NCBI RefSeq assembly: GCF_963678635.1
Contig: NC_087068.1
Location: forward strand, 50,489,724-50,553,723
Length of the DNA stretch: 64,000 bases
Direction: 5' to 3'
Source of the DNA: Symsagittifera roscoffensis
Lineage: Eukaryota > Xenacoelomorpha > Acoela > Convolutidae
This document shows, one piece after another, positions 49,201-56,554 of this stretch. The translations under genes and the position numbers were made by a program. How positions within the stretch are numbered: the stretch's first letter is position 1; each line of letters starts with the position of its first letter. The notes under the pieces are model-generated. The model saw only the letters and a program-made list of their open reading frames with translations. It searched no databases and was not told the origin of the DNA.

Positions 49201-51188
49201 ATAAACGTGTTTCAATGTGTTTTGAATGTGCGGGTAGCTTGAACAGAAAAATAGCTGGTCATTACAGAACCGCTACAAGAAGGCAAACACGTGGTTCCAA
49301 AAATTAATTGGATATTTATTTGGTGTAACGTCAAAATTGTCAAAACAAAAACAGAAAGCCAAAAACAATTTTAAAAAAACTATTCAGTCGTCATTACAAC
49401 ATTAGTCGTCATTTTATTTAAAACTTTTATTTAAAGGATAAATAATATGACTCAGCTTGGAGTTAAAACTTTGAACGGTTTTTCAATTTTTCTTATTTTT
49501 GGAACCATATCTACGAATCGTCAGCACCAAAGAAAATTTTTTCTATTTTTTTAACAAAAATTAGAAAAAATTCTGTTTCTCTTGTTTTTTGTTCAACATT
49601 ATCCCGAACTTCTCCGAAACTGTATCTACATTAAAGTATTTGACGATTAAAATACTCAGGGCTTCGTGCTGATACAAATAGCTTTTGCGTTGTGAATTTC
49701 AAAGAAAGAGACCAATTGTTTGAACTCGAATAGTTTTTCTAACCAGACAAAAAATTATTTGATACCTGACAAAAGCTCAATTTTAAGCTCACATTTTTCT
49801 GATCTAGTGAGTTACAGATAATCATTACACATACCTTTGTTTTTACGCCTCTTAAGTCGAATCTGTGATGAATCAATCAAAATTTGAACAAGTTTTTTCT
49901 TTGTCGAGACAGTCGAAACAAAACAATTTTTGGTGGAAAAAGTCGAAATATATCTATGCTGGGTTAAATAAACAAAGTCTTGAAAAAGATATGTCTAGAC
50001 AGTTGAAAAAGTCAAAACATATCGAATTTTGGTCGAGAAAACTAAAAACAAATTTAAGTTAAATAGAAAAAGTCGAAATATTCTGAAAATTAATCAAGAC
50101 GGTCTAATTATAAAATTTTTGGCCGAGAAAGTCAAAACATAAATGGAGCACCTCGACCCGGGGACGATGACATTATAATCACAAGCTTTTGGGTTTGAAA
50201 TCATAGGATCGCGGCCACTGACTTTATTGAGAAATGTTAAAGCTTGGTTTTATGACTACGATTGCTAGTTCTTGTTTCGATTGCAGGCGATCTCGGCTAC
50301 ATGAACGAAGAAGGGTATTTGTGGATCACAGACCGACTGAAGGAACTGATCAAATTCAAAGGGTTCCAGGTGCCCCCTGCCCAGCTGGAGGCAGTTCTCC
50401 TCACCCACCCAGCAGTGCAAGATTGTGCGGTGATCGGGATTCCGGAGGAGAGTGCGGGTGAACTACCCAGGGCATATGTCAAGGTCAAGGAAGGCTTCGA
50501 GGGAAAGGTCACAGAGAGCGAGATTCAAGCTTATGTTAAAGGTTAGCCGAAGGTTCCAAGCCAAAATGAAGAATGAAATGGCGGGTTCACATTTTTTTGG
50601 GTGATGTTTACTGGTCCCGACGATCTGGAAAAATGAATTTTCATCTAACAGTTGATATGTTTCAAATATGATTAAATTTGTCGAATCCGTTTTTTTTGGG
50701 GGTGGGGTTATGACAGTGACCGCTGTTCGATTTTTTTTCGCGCCTGCATGCATAAAATCTTCTTGGCTTTCAAAGATTATGTGAAGGTATAATTAAATGC
50801 AGTTTTCTTCTAGTTAAACTTTCATCACGTTTTTAGACCAAAAAAACTAAATCATCTGTTTGATTACGCTCAATTTTTTGGAAAAGCTTAGTGAAATTTT
50901 AGGTGGAATAACTGAAATTGATCATATTGCGTTTTTTATTTTTCGGTCAGTGAAACAAACTGAACAAACTGAAGGTTGACTTTTAGAAAAAGAGAAACTT
51001 AAGAATATGGGAACTTAAGTATATCTGATCCAGCTTCAATATTTCTGTCGTTCGATGTTTCAGAAAGAGTGGCACCTTTCAAACAACTGAAGGGCGGCGT
51101 CGCATTCATAGATGTCATTCCGAAGTCAGCGGCTGGCAAACTGCTTCGAAGGGTTCTCAAGGAAAACTACCTCAAGGAACACAAATAG
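19104..51188 (+). CDS. 4-coumarate-CoA ligase/luciferase-like acyl-CoA synthetase (10 exons)
   Basis: Joining 19104-19238, 26609-26819, 27491-27633, 36026-36267, 40828-40987, 44712-44901, 46241-46353, 46971-47115, 50287-50541 and 51064-51188 gives 573 codons including TAG, with reading phase kept at every joint. The predicted 572-residue enzyme has the whole adenylate-forming fold: phosphate-binding loop YSSGTTGLSKG (218-228), PPLYHIYG (259-266), box QGYGMSES (360-367), hinge and ribose-binding GDLGY...TDRLKE (447-466), and the catalytic lysine in PKSAAGKLLRR (Lys557). Family knowledge: ATP-dependent activation of a carboxylic acid to an acyl-adenylate and then CoA thioester. The natural substrate cannot be told. 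The C-terminus KEHK is not a peroxisomal SKL-type signal and no membrane segment is evident. Introns total about 30 kb, mostly transposons. Confidence 0.92.
19248..19704. mobile_element. MULE-like MITE on the intron 1 donor
   Basis: Terminal inverted repeats of about 70 bases (shared inner core GCCGACGGGACTTCAAGCCG; outer ends GGGT...ACCC), no coding capacity. Flanked on both sides by the identical 9-mer GTAAGTTAC (19239-19247 and 19705-19713). A 9-base target duplication and G-starting ends suit the Mutator-like superfamily; that assignment is inference. Confidence 0.85.
20905..21240. repeat. Cluster of palindromic GCGGATTCCGC-type motifs
   Basis: At least ten spaced copies, in both orientations, of the phrase TGCGGATTCCGCA or its relative GTGGAATCCGCA. 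Each is near-palindromic. The same phrases recur at 21918-22075 and 55650-56160. The open reading stretches across it are by-products. Confidence 0.65.
21521..21776 (+). repeat. 128-bp tandem repeat, two copies
   Basis: GATATGCTGTGCGTTGTGTTTCC at 21521 recurs with a few changes at 21649, and the following sequence stays similar. AATCCCAAATACTGAC phrases before and inside suggest a third partial unit from about 21460. Confidence 0.6.
21918..22075. repeat. Second cluster of GCGGATTCC motifs
   Basis: Five or more copies of GCGGATTCC or GTGGAATCC in both orientations, as at 20905-21240; possibly part of one larger element spanning both. Confidence 0.5.
22262..22763 (+). mobile_element. Helentron-like non-autonomous repeat, copy A
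   Basis: Same family as 25555-26060, 37165-37719 and 52741-53277, but more diverged. Starts TGTTCCGG; the matching AGTCGGAACA is at 22719-22728, followed by a damaged hairpin (CAGCGC-TTC-GCCCTG) and the shared end. Confidence 0.6.
24318..24372 (-). repeat. Eroded end of the Helentron-like repeat
   Basis: Resembles the terminal 55 bases of 25555-26060 (AACAAG..., then CATCAG..., TTCCAACTGCC). Short, low confidence. Confidence 0.3.
24855..24905. repeat. Near-perfect 51-base palindrome
   Basis: Arms CAAGTTAACATCCTC plus CCCCTAAAC pair with the complementary right arm with a single unpaired base and a two-base loop. Probably the two end repeats of a transposon joined head to head; a homologue of the hairpin at 56708-56748 in kind. 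Confidence 0.7.
25555..26060 (-). mobile_element. Helentron-like non-autonomous repeat, copy B (inverted)
   Basis: Minus-strand copy of the 500-555 bp family. Top strand starts with the hairpin end (AACAAGACTGCTCG) and finishes with GAAAGTCGGAACA. A further copy begins at 26074 in the same orientation. Confidence 0.65.
26074..26150 (-). repeat. Partial Helentron-like repeat, head to tail with copy B
   Basis: AACAAGGCTACTCGTATCAG plus a TTCC..TGCATTTGAA segment repeats the first 60 bases of copy B, then ends. Confidence 0.45.
26160..26330 (-). mobile_element. Partial hAT-like family repeat
   Basis: Inverted match to the family (GAATTCGACCCGCTGCCGAC, then AAAAGGTCCGCCTTTTGGTA). Borders not visible. 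Confidence 0.35.
26609..26819 (+). CDS. Ligase exon 2
   Basis: Acceptor TTTGCAG, donor GTTAGT, ends in phase 1. Encodes TMTYGEFRNKV and the GDVACIHCCNIPEF region typical of the N-terminal domain. Confidence 0.9.
26905..27274 (-). mobile_element. hAT-like family repeat in intron 2
   Basis: Inverted relative of 46672-46964: shares the C-rich end (CCTAAATCTACCCTG on the minus strand), the GGCGCCAAAGGCACC block and the G-rich start with TTTTCTCA. Target duplication no longer visible. Confidence 0.45.
27491..27633 (+). CDS. Ligase exon 3
   Basis: Acceptor AAATTAG; the split codon gives Tyr, so LYSSYEVSHQL matches the family. Donor GTCAAA is weak but gives phase 0 and the expected join to exon 4; an alternative GT lies ten bases earlier. 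Confidence 0.85.
28176..28392 (+). repeat. 5' LTR of the gypsy element
   Basis: TGTTGTGAG...GTTATTA. Contains the inverted repeat TCGACCATTGGTCGA near 28248-28263, also present in the 3' LTR and in the solo LTR at 62788. Confidence 0.85.
28392..29400 (+). pseudogene. Gypsy gag
   Basis: The first 104 codons are open (28392-28706). Homologous-looking gag then continues in other frames to two cysteine-histidine knuckles: CMKCGNPFTKGHLNIC near 29240 and CKNC...EGHFAKLC near 29305-29345, the second split by a TAG and a frameshift. Packaging protein, no longer expressible. Confidence 0.7.
28393..28407 (+). other. Primer-binding site
   Basis: TGGCGCAGTCAAACC directly follows the LTR. Its first ten bases are complementary to a tRNA 3' end GACTGCGCCA, the type used by several insect gypsy elements (serine tRNA); the tRNA identity is inference. 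Confidence 0.55.
29480..33100 (+). pseudogene. Gypsy pol (protease, RT, RNase H, integrase)
   Basis: Protease: the active-site DTG is altered (VDSASRVSFF, 29605-29634). RT: open pieces 30077-30454 and 30512-30796 with VVTRKKDGTIKVALDSKLLN, FSNLDLKNAYSHFQL and a changed catalytic box SIDDKLVAS. RNase H: TNHKALFSALSV near 31200, among stops. Integrase: 32119-32664, with WWPHINRK, CRQ, INLDFAGP and RFDHRSCFLSN. A basic post-integrase tail follows at 32799-33074. Multiple stops make it inactive. Confidence 0.85.
33101..34466 (+). other. 3' part of the gypsy element before the LTR
   Basis: Eroded coding-like, proline-rich sequence with open pieces such as 33886-34104, then about 360 bases of non-coding DNA. 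No envelope-like protein is recognisable. Confidence 0.45.
34467..34682 (+). repeat. 3' LTR of the gypsy element
   Basis: TGTTGTGAG...GTTTATTA, followed by target duplication GCGTT. Carries the same TCGACCA-TGGTCGA inverted repeat. Confidence 0.85.
34855..35560. repeat. Repeat family with GATTGGTCGAAA core, two opposed copies
   Basis: 34977-35000 (plus) and about 35475-35510 (inverted) share the core with 56685-56705 and 63310. Between them are C-runs and G-runs (35034-35046, 35128-35139) and short TCTTGAAGA repeats at 35270-35390. Confidence 0.4.
36026..36267 (+). CDS. Ligase exon 4
   Basis: Acceptor TTTTTAG, donor GTAAGT, ends in phase 2. Carries the ATP phosphate-binding motif SSGTTGLSKG. 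Confidence 0.92.
37165..37719 (+). mobile_element. Helentron-like non-autonomous repeat, copy C
   Basis: Well-preserved 555-bp copy: starts TGTTCCGACTTTCG, has AGTCGGAA near the 3' end, then hairpin CAGGGC-TTC-GCCCTG and the end ATACGAGCAGTCTTGTTT. Sits in ligase intron 4. Confidence 0.7.
38093..38979. mobile_element. Inverted-repeat transposon with TA target duplication
   Basis: Perfect 12-base ends CCCGGGTTGACC...GGTCAACCCGGG, flanked by TA on each side. Inside are repeated phrases around ATCATACAATTTCC. No transposase, so non-autonomous, 887 bp. TA target and short ends suit the Tc1/mariner type, but that is inference. Confidence 0.75.
39350..39680. repeat. Possible inverted-repeat element with GC-richer centre
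   Basis: Left flank phrases GCGACAATTTGCAA and ACAACTCGCAA recur inverted at about 39595-39630. The centre (39430-39560) is clearly more GC-rich than its surroundings and open in both directions. Could be a transposon carrying a captured piece; no known protein recognised. Confidence 0.3.
40828..40987 (+). CDS. Ligase exon 5
   Basis: Acceptor TTTTCAG. Carries IPPLYHIYG. The 3' end is placed at CAG before GCAGGG (a GC donor), because this keeps the family spacing IQ-DFKVTK. A GT donor at 40993 would add about seven residues. Confidence 0.85.
40988..44711. other. Ligase intron 5
   Basis: 3.7 kb with no supported gene. Contains a GT/G run at 41738-41770 and a tRNA-like repeat on the minus strand at 41910-41995. 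The rest is AT-rich without visible structure. Confidence 0.5.
41910..41995 (-). repeat. tRNA-derived SINE-like head
   Basis: On the minus strand GGGATCAAATCCC resembles an RNA polymerase III B box, preceded by CAATCATATGATTG, which could fold like an anticodon arm, and a GGATAGTGATGGCGC segment in the A-box place. Not a clean tRNA cloverleaf. Confidence 0.35.
44712..44901 (+). CDS. Ligase exon 6
   Basis: DFKVTKLALVPPIILAMAKH, then the GAAPMPAEQ region. Acceptor GATAAAG has a poor pyrimidine tract. Donor GTATAT, phase 1. Confidence 0.85.
46241..46353 (+). CDS. Ligase exon 7
   Basis: Acceptor TACTTCAG, donor GTAAGC, phase 0. Encodes the YGMSESGG motif and GSVGIAIPGSEMK. Confidence 0.92.
46450..46520 (+). 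repeat. tRNA-derived SINE-like piece in intron 7
   Basis: GATTGCGGGTTCAAATCGCAC holds a good B-box match (GGTTCAAATC) with flanking bases able to pair as a T arm. The A-box side (GTTGTGATACTGCCC) is weak. Confidence 0.4.
46672..46964 (+). mobile_element. hAT-like MITE on the intron 7 acceptor
   Basis: Starts CAGGGGCGGATCCAG and ends GCCCGCTACTG (inverted: CAGTAGCGGGC, an imperfect terminal repeat). Flanked by 8-mers GCTTAGAT (46664-46671) and GTTTAGAT (46965-46972), one mismatch: a typical hAT target duplication. No coding capacity. Its C-rich end lies directly before the exon 8 acceptor. Confidence 0.8.
46971..47115 (+). CDS. Ligase exon 8
   Basis: Acceptor GGTTTAG lies inside the downstream target duplication of a 293-bp transposon. 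Encodes GEVCMRAPSLMQCYLN and SDGWLRSG. Donor GTACTG, phase 1. Confidence 0.9.
47940..48015 (+). repeat. SINE-like head beside the minisatellite
   Basis: GTGACGCAGTTGTTATGGCA resembles an A-box region and GACTTTGAAAATCG a degraded B box about 40 bases later. Weak tRNA resemblance. Confidence 0.3.
48065..49130 (+). repeat. Minisatellite, about 22-bp unit
   Basis: Over 1 kb of variants of CATAGGTCGAGCACAGTCGAAA, with inserted AT-rich units (GTCGAGAAAGTC type). Two longer blocks containing TAGCGAAGTCGAAA-like phrases about 400 bases apart (48516 and 48917) indicate a higher-order pattern. Minus-strand open stretches rich in LCFDC and RLC are translations of the repeat, not genes. Confidence 0.9.
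49890..50155 (+). repeat. Second, related minisatellite in intron 8
   Basis: Units around GGTCGAGAAAGTCGAAACATA, more diverged. Begins TTTTTTCTTTGTCGAGACAG and ends before CTCGACCCGGGG, as does 63375-63705. Confidence 0.75.
50287..50541 (+). CDS. Ligase exon 9
   Basis: Acceptor GATTGCAG, donor GTTAGC, phase 1. Encodes GDLGYMNEEGYLWITDRLKE and the start of the C-terminal lid domain. Confidence 0.92.
51064..51188 (+). CDS. Ligase exon 10 (last)
   Basis: Acceptor GTTTCAG. Encodes PKSAAGKLLRR with the catalytic lysine and the stop TAG at 51186-51188. No AATAAA or ATTAAA occurs before the next gene starts. Confidence 0.92.
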
Positions 51189-51394
51189 AAAACCTAGAAC
51201 CTTCTAGAACAATCTTCGGAGCATTCTAGAATAATTTTAATAATCTTAACTATTCTGAAACTCCAAGCAGTAATTGATTCGAGATAAACAGCTTTATAAT
51301 TTTCTTTTATCAACAAATTTGAAACCCAATTACGAACAAATCTGTTTTGTAAGCAAAGGTCAACAAATTCGAAACCAAAACCTAAATCCGAACC

Positions 51395-51413
51395 TTGAAA
51401 CTTTTACTTTCAG
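51395..51413 (+). promoter_or_regulatory. Splice-acceptor-like site before the second gene
   Basis: CTTTTACTTTCAG is a strong 3' splice signal seven bases before the ATG at 51421, with an in-frame TAA (51415-51417) in between. Only a non-coding leader can therefore be joined here: either a 5' UTR exon or a spliced leader. Confidence 0.6.
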
Positions 51414-51420
51414 ATAAGCT

Positions 51421-52088
51421 ATGGTAGATACAAAATACAGTGATATAAGCGAGACTAAAGTAGATTTGAGGTTATCGCCTTATGATCGTTGGGCAAAAGC
51501 TCTGCAGAATTTACCCAGTTTTTCTGTCAAAAATTACCGAAAAAGTTTTGAAAAATTCATCAAACCACTATACGATGCGAGCTCTCCAAAAATTCATAAA
51601 CTGGTGTTCGAAATTGCCAAAAAACCACACATTATATTCGGTTCGTACAATGATGAACTGATAGCGCTTTCGGAAATTCTGAATATTCGATTTGACCTTC
51701 TGTTATTCCAGAATATTACATACGAGCTATTTTGTGTTGAAAATCAAAAGAAAGTTCAAAATTTAGTTGGGTGCACTGGAATTATTTGTCTAGCTGATGG
51801 AGTTTTGACCTTGGGAAGAAATGTTGACTTTGATTATAATCAGTTTTGGCGGAAGTTCACCTTCAACGCAGAAGTTATTGACGAGCACGGAAAAGGTATA
51901 CTTTGTACGAAGTTTTAATTTCATCTGACCAAAAATTTCAATTTTGACTTAATACCTTTACTGACTTCAAAAAGGGGAGTAGCTAATTTCATATGAGCCA
52001 ATATTAGCACGCCCAGTTGGAAATATTTCCTCTTTGATATATTTTAGAGCAGCGTTTGATTTCAAAGGCAGCATTGGGTTGGCAAACG
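51421..52088 (+). CDS. NAAA/acid ceramidase-like amidohydrolase, 5' part
   Basis: Exon 1 is 51421-51895 (donor GTATAC, phase 1) and a likely exon 2 is 52050-52088 (acceptor after TTTAGAG, donor GTAATA), giving AAFDFKGSIGLANG. The protein has the N-terminal VDLRLSPYDRW region, then LVGCTG with Cys118 as predicted N-terminal nucleophile of the mature enzyme, and GRNVDFD with Arg133 and Asp136 in the family spacing. Family knowledge: lysosomal amidases that hydrolyse N-acylethanolamines or ceramide after self-cleavage before the cysteine. No signal peptide follows this ATG, which is odd for a lysosomal enzyme. Remaining exons (about half the protein) were not found in the window and may lie beyond it. 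Substrate unknown. Confidence 0.75.
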
Positions 52089-52740
52089 GTAATAGTGCAA
52101 TAAATTGGTGTAGCACTAAAACGAAATGTGAATTGGCGTGGTAAGTTTCGTCAACTCTCTAGGCGAGGGCGGTCAATGTTTTACAATATGGCGTAGATAA
52201 AAAAAGTTTATTGCTTAATCTGTTGTTTGGAACAGTGGCGTATTGCACTTCACAGTTATATGCCAGCGAAAATTTTTGTCGCCGGCTAATCTGGGCGCAA
52301 GCTAATTGGCCGATTTCCATAAAAAACATTTACACAGTCAAGTTTTTGGCTAGATAAGCATTTTTTTCAATAGATTTTAAGATCTCATTTTCTGTCTTTT
52401 GCGATTTTACAATGCATGATATTGACTTTTGCGAAATTCGCAATCAGAACTCAAAAAGTTGAGACTTTCACAACCACAAGAGTTATTTTCAGATTTTCAT
52501 GGCGTTCAAGATTTCGTGATTTTTTTCTAGTGGTGATTTGAAACCAAACTTCTACGTTCCTTGTTTTTTGTGTTCCAACCAGTTTGCAATTTAATGTTCA
52601 TATTTTTAAGACTCACATTGCGGACCTCGACCAACCAACAGAATATTTGAAAACTAATTGTTGAATTGAGTCGACAGGAAAAATTTATTTTTTGATTCCG
52701 ATGAAGAGTTGAATTTACTTTTAACCCCAGTGGATCTTAT

Positions 52741-53277
52741 TGTTCCGACTTTCGATACGAAAGTAACGGAATATTTGTGCTCGGGGTGGGTTTTTTTTTT
52801 CTTCAGACAAATTTCGACTTTTTAACTAGCCATTTTTGACGAATTTTTTTAATATCATTCGAAAGGTATTGTTGTCTTGAGCTCAAATTTGAAAAGATAT
52901 TTTACCTGTGATTGTTTTTCGTAAAGTTACGGGGGTTTAAAGATTGCCAATTTGGCCAATTTGAGACAATTAACGCGCGATATATTTCGCGCTATTAACG
53001 CGTAAACGGAGAGTTAATCCATCATAGAAATCGTTCCAAATTGGTCAGAAGAAGCTTATTTGCCATAATTGGTTTGTTACAAGGAGCGAAATCTATCCTT
53101 TTGTACTTAATATGGCGTGTGGGGGGATGATTTTCATAAAAAGTTTCAAATTTTAGAAAAAATTTTTTTTTCATTTTGTTTTACTTCATTGAATTTTTTA
53201 ATGTTATTACTGCTCAATAAACCTTAAAAGGCAGTCGGAACATTCAGGGCTTCGCCCTGATACGAGCAGTCTTGTTT
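52741..53277 (+). mobile_element. Helentron-like non-autonomous repeat, copy D
   Basis: Best copy for the ends: TGTTCCGACT at 52741-52750 is exactly complementary to AGTCGGAACA at 53233-53242. The hairpin CAGGGC-TTC-GCCCTG follows at 53245-53259, then 18 bases to the end. The asymmetric position of the inverted repeats plus 3' hairpin is typical of Helentron/HINE elements. An internal ACGCGCGATATATTTCGCGC palindrome-like block is conserved in all copies. Confidence 0.75.
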
Positions 53278-53539
53278 GCATTGTTCATATAAGGTGTCAT
53301 AATAAGAGCATACAGAAAACTCCGCTGACTCAGCTGAATTTTGTCTGTTTATCGTCTATGTGATTATTTCATTATTCGAGGTCAGCCTAACATATAGCGT
53401 CTTAGATTGTTTAATCAACAACCTACAAACAACCTCTCTCATAGCTTTATCTTCTGTTGAAAGATTACAGTTGATTCAATTCGTATGTATCCCTATTCAA
53501 ATGTAAGTAAGTGTTATACAATTATGTAACTAAACATCT

Positions 53540-55345
53540 TAATAATTTACCTTACATTGTCTTAGTTTTTTTTAGTTCGTTTTCTACCGTTTTATTACGA
53601 TCTAAAATGGTGTTCTTTGAAACTATAAGTATGTCGTCCAAAAAACAGAATAAACATGGTATTCCTTGTAGTGGGTTATCCATTGCCTTCTGAAACTCCT
53701 TAGGCAAGTCTGTGAATCAATGAAACCCTGTTTTTAATCAGTAAATTCACCGCAGACGACACTGAAAAAACAATGCGTACTAACGGACTCATCCAAAGCT
53801 AGCTGGTTGAATGCTGATTTCAGATCTTATGACACGAACCCTACTACACCTGGATCTTTTGATGTAATGATTTGGGGAGCTGAGTCTAGTAATTCCAGTA
53901 GATTCGGAATTTGAAACTTGTTTTTGAACATCTGCACGTTCATCGGCTTAGCGTCCATCGCTTATTTAACTGTTCCGTCCAGTTTGATTAGGCACTAGCG
54001 GCAAATTGAAAAGTTAGAAAACTTTGTGATTCTTAGACCTTCCGAGTCGATTGAACACGTTTTATGTTTTTCCATGAATTTCTTCTTCCACAATTCCGAC
54101 TCTTCGGATTCTTCATTTTCTGCACCTTCAATTTCTTTAACTTGAGAATATTTCGGTTTTACTTGCGTAGTCATTAAGCCAATCTTAGCTTGTATGTCCA
54201 AACCTAGTAACCATCTTGTTCGATTGTCTGAAATAAGGAAGTGTACATTTTCAGCCACCCAGCCGTTCGAATGTATTTTAATCACTATTGTGCCGAATAA
54301 TTTATTTGAATGATGATTGTAGTCGACGTACTTTGTTTTGATTGGGTACTCGTCTAATGATAATACTATTGCGGATTTGTCTTCTTTCAATACTAAATCT
54401 GATGTTCGCTGATTAAGAAATGATGCCGGGCCTCCGGTGTCCACCGTGGCACTAAATATTGATCCCGTTGTTCTAAGAATTACATTAAAGAACTTTATGG
54501 CCTGTGGCAGCATTTTTGACTTCCAGATTTTGACTTTCTCTACTTCTCGGTTTTCTTCTTTTATTCTCAAAACTGAATATTCGGATTCGCCATCGAGTCT
54601 ATGAGGTTGCATTAATCCTTTTTTTGATTTGATTCCACATTTTTGACCTTGGATTTCGAGAAATTACAGCATTTCACAAATTGGCACTTTTTCCCCACAG
54701 CTGTTACAAAATGCCCCCTTTACTTTACATCCTTCCCTATGCTCTGGCATAAAAATTTTTCCGCAGAAGTAGTAAGGTCTGACTGTGTTCGACAATTTTT
54801 TTTCTGAGTTGGAGATCTCTGTTGGTCCGATTTTGCATTTTGTTCCGTGATTAAATAGACTTAGTGGGCTCCTGTTTAATCCTTAACGGGTTTCCAGATG
54901 TGCTCGACGATGGGTTCTGCTTCTGTATAGTGTTGGCCGTTACATAGCCCTTTTCTTGCAAAAACGGTGATATCAGGGTTTCATCAATATTCGCGCCTAA
55001 TCTTATACTTAATTCCCGTTGAATATCCACGAATCTCATTTTGGCTATGAAAATGTCTCTGATTACTTCGTTTTCGGCGTCTTCTGCCCATCCACATTTT
55101 GCTGCCTATCCTGCCACTCTGAGCTAGAAAGCCTCCAAACCTTCCTTTTCGCCTTTGTTTGTATTATACAAATGCATTATTTCCACTATGTAATTCTTGT
55201 CTTGTTTAAAAAGACGCTCGCATACGGTGTAGAAATCTCTGAAGTTGACAGTATTGAGACTGACGTGGGCGTTTTATCGCTGGAATTTTTTCTTACCCTC
55301 GTTGTCTAGTGCGAAAATTTTAAAATTTGAGCTCACGGCAGTCAT
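53540..55345 (-). pseudogene. Gypsy fragment: gag, protease, part of RT
   Basis: Minus strand, 5' to 3': gag about 55345-54850 (CERLFKQDKNYIVEIMHLYN; GANIDETLISPFLQEKGY), cysteine-rich segment 54790-54660, then a 205-codon open piece (54612-53995) with the aspartic protease site ATVDTGGPASFL and LLGLDIQAKIGL, then RT with KEFQKAMDN and FLDDILIVSK near 53600-53700. Truncated after RT and with no LTR seen. A different lineage from the element at 28176. The DTG and FLDD sites are intact, so it is younger or less decayed. Confidence 0.8.
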
Positions 55346-55649
55346 ATTTTACATGGAAATATGTTATGGTCGGTTTAGTCGCGACGTTCCATGAATGTTA
55401 TTGCTTTGCCATAAAACCTAAAGTTTAAAAAAAAAGCCTGTCATCCCGCATGCTGGTTCATTACGATGCCAGACTCGGGTATTTTGAGAGCGGTTTGGAT
55501 TACGCTTTTATTGTCTCTGGATTCCGCATAATTTGAGTTGGATTCATCGACGTTTCGAAAGTCTTGAGATAAAAATGTGATGGAATGGAAACACAAAGAC
55601 TTAAGCACTAGGTGCTAAAACTGAAAATTAGCTACCGAGCAAAAATTTG

Positions 55650-56160
55650 GAAGCCAGTGAAAGTGCGGATTTTGGAGACAAATACGAAGGCACGCTTTGT
55701 TTTGGATTCCGCAGACAAATGTGCTTTTACAAGAAGCATAACGCCGCTGGATTCCACTGTTTTTCAGTGGATTCCGCAATAAATTTGGGCTTTTTGTTGC
55801 TGAAATCCACAATTGAGGGGAATACATGAAGAGACTTGTGTCATTAGCGATGAAAGGGGAGAGAACAAGCTGGACTTTATGTTTCTTCTGTGATCAAATG
55901 AGTGGTTTAATTGTCTCATTTGCTGATATAATTTGTCTTTCAAATTACAAAAAAAGGGAGATGCAAAAATTGAAGGGGATACGCATAAAACAAAAAAAAA
56001 TTGAGATGATGAAAAAATGGGACCTATACATGCGTTCAAACAGTTAATAATATGCTTGTGGAACTCTGTCACAAAAAAGAACAATTTGACTGCGGAATCC
56101 AGCGACTTTTTGTAGAATCCATTTCAATAGCCTAAACACGTTTGTCTCAGGAATTCACTG
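55650..56160. repeat. Third cluster of GCGGATTCC motifs
   Basis: GTGCGGATT, TGGATTCCGCA, GTGGATTCCGC, TGCGGAATCC and TAGAATCC phrases in both orientations, as at 20905-21240. Same repeat family, separated by an insertion-like open stretch at 55826-56047. Confidence 0.5.
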
Positions 56161-56554
56161 ACAAAAATTATGTCGGCATTTTGTGTAGGGATTATTTGAT
56201 TGTGAAAAACCTAGCTTGACGTCGTAATGTTAGTATTCCTATAAAGAGTTATATGTTCTTTCATGTTATGGCCAGCCAAAAACAGAATCGTTAACTGATC
56301 TTTTGTTTTTAGTGAAAGTTCAGTTTTTGTAAATGGCAGTAATTTCAACCATTCAGATTCGAGCAGTATGATCATGTTTTCAAAAAATGAAAACTATCCG
56401 TGTTGTTCCGTATAACAGAAAAGAACCGAGATTGAAGTTGATCTGCTTGCTAAATCAAAATTTGATTACTCAAATTTGCAAAACTTCGTGATATGTGCAT
56501 TTGCCGATTATTACTTGGTGCGTTTAATAGCAACTATCCTAATTTTAACTTTCA

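Noticed and set aside
55764-56084. 106-codon minus-strand and 73-codon plus-strand open stretches
   Set aside because: Lie within repeat debris between GCGG clusters; no recognisable domain on either strand.
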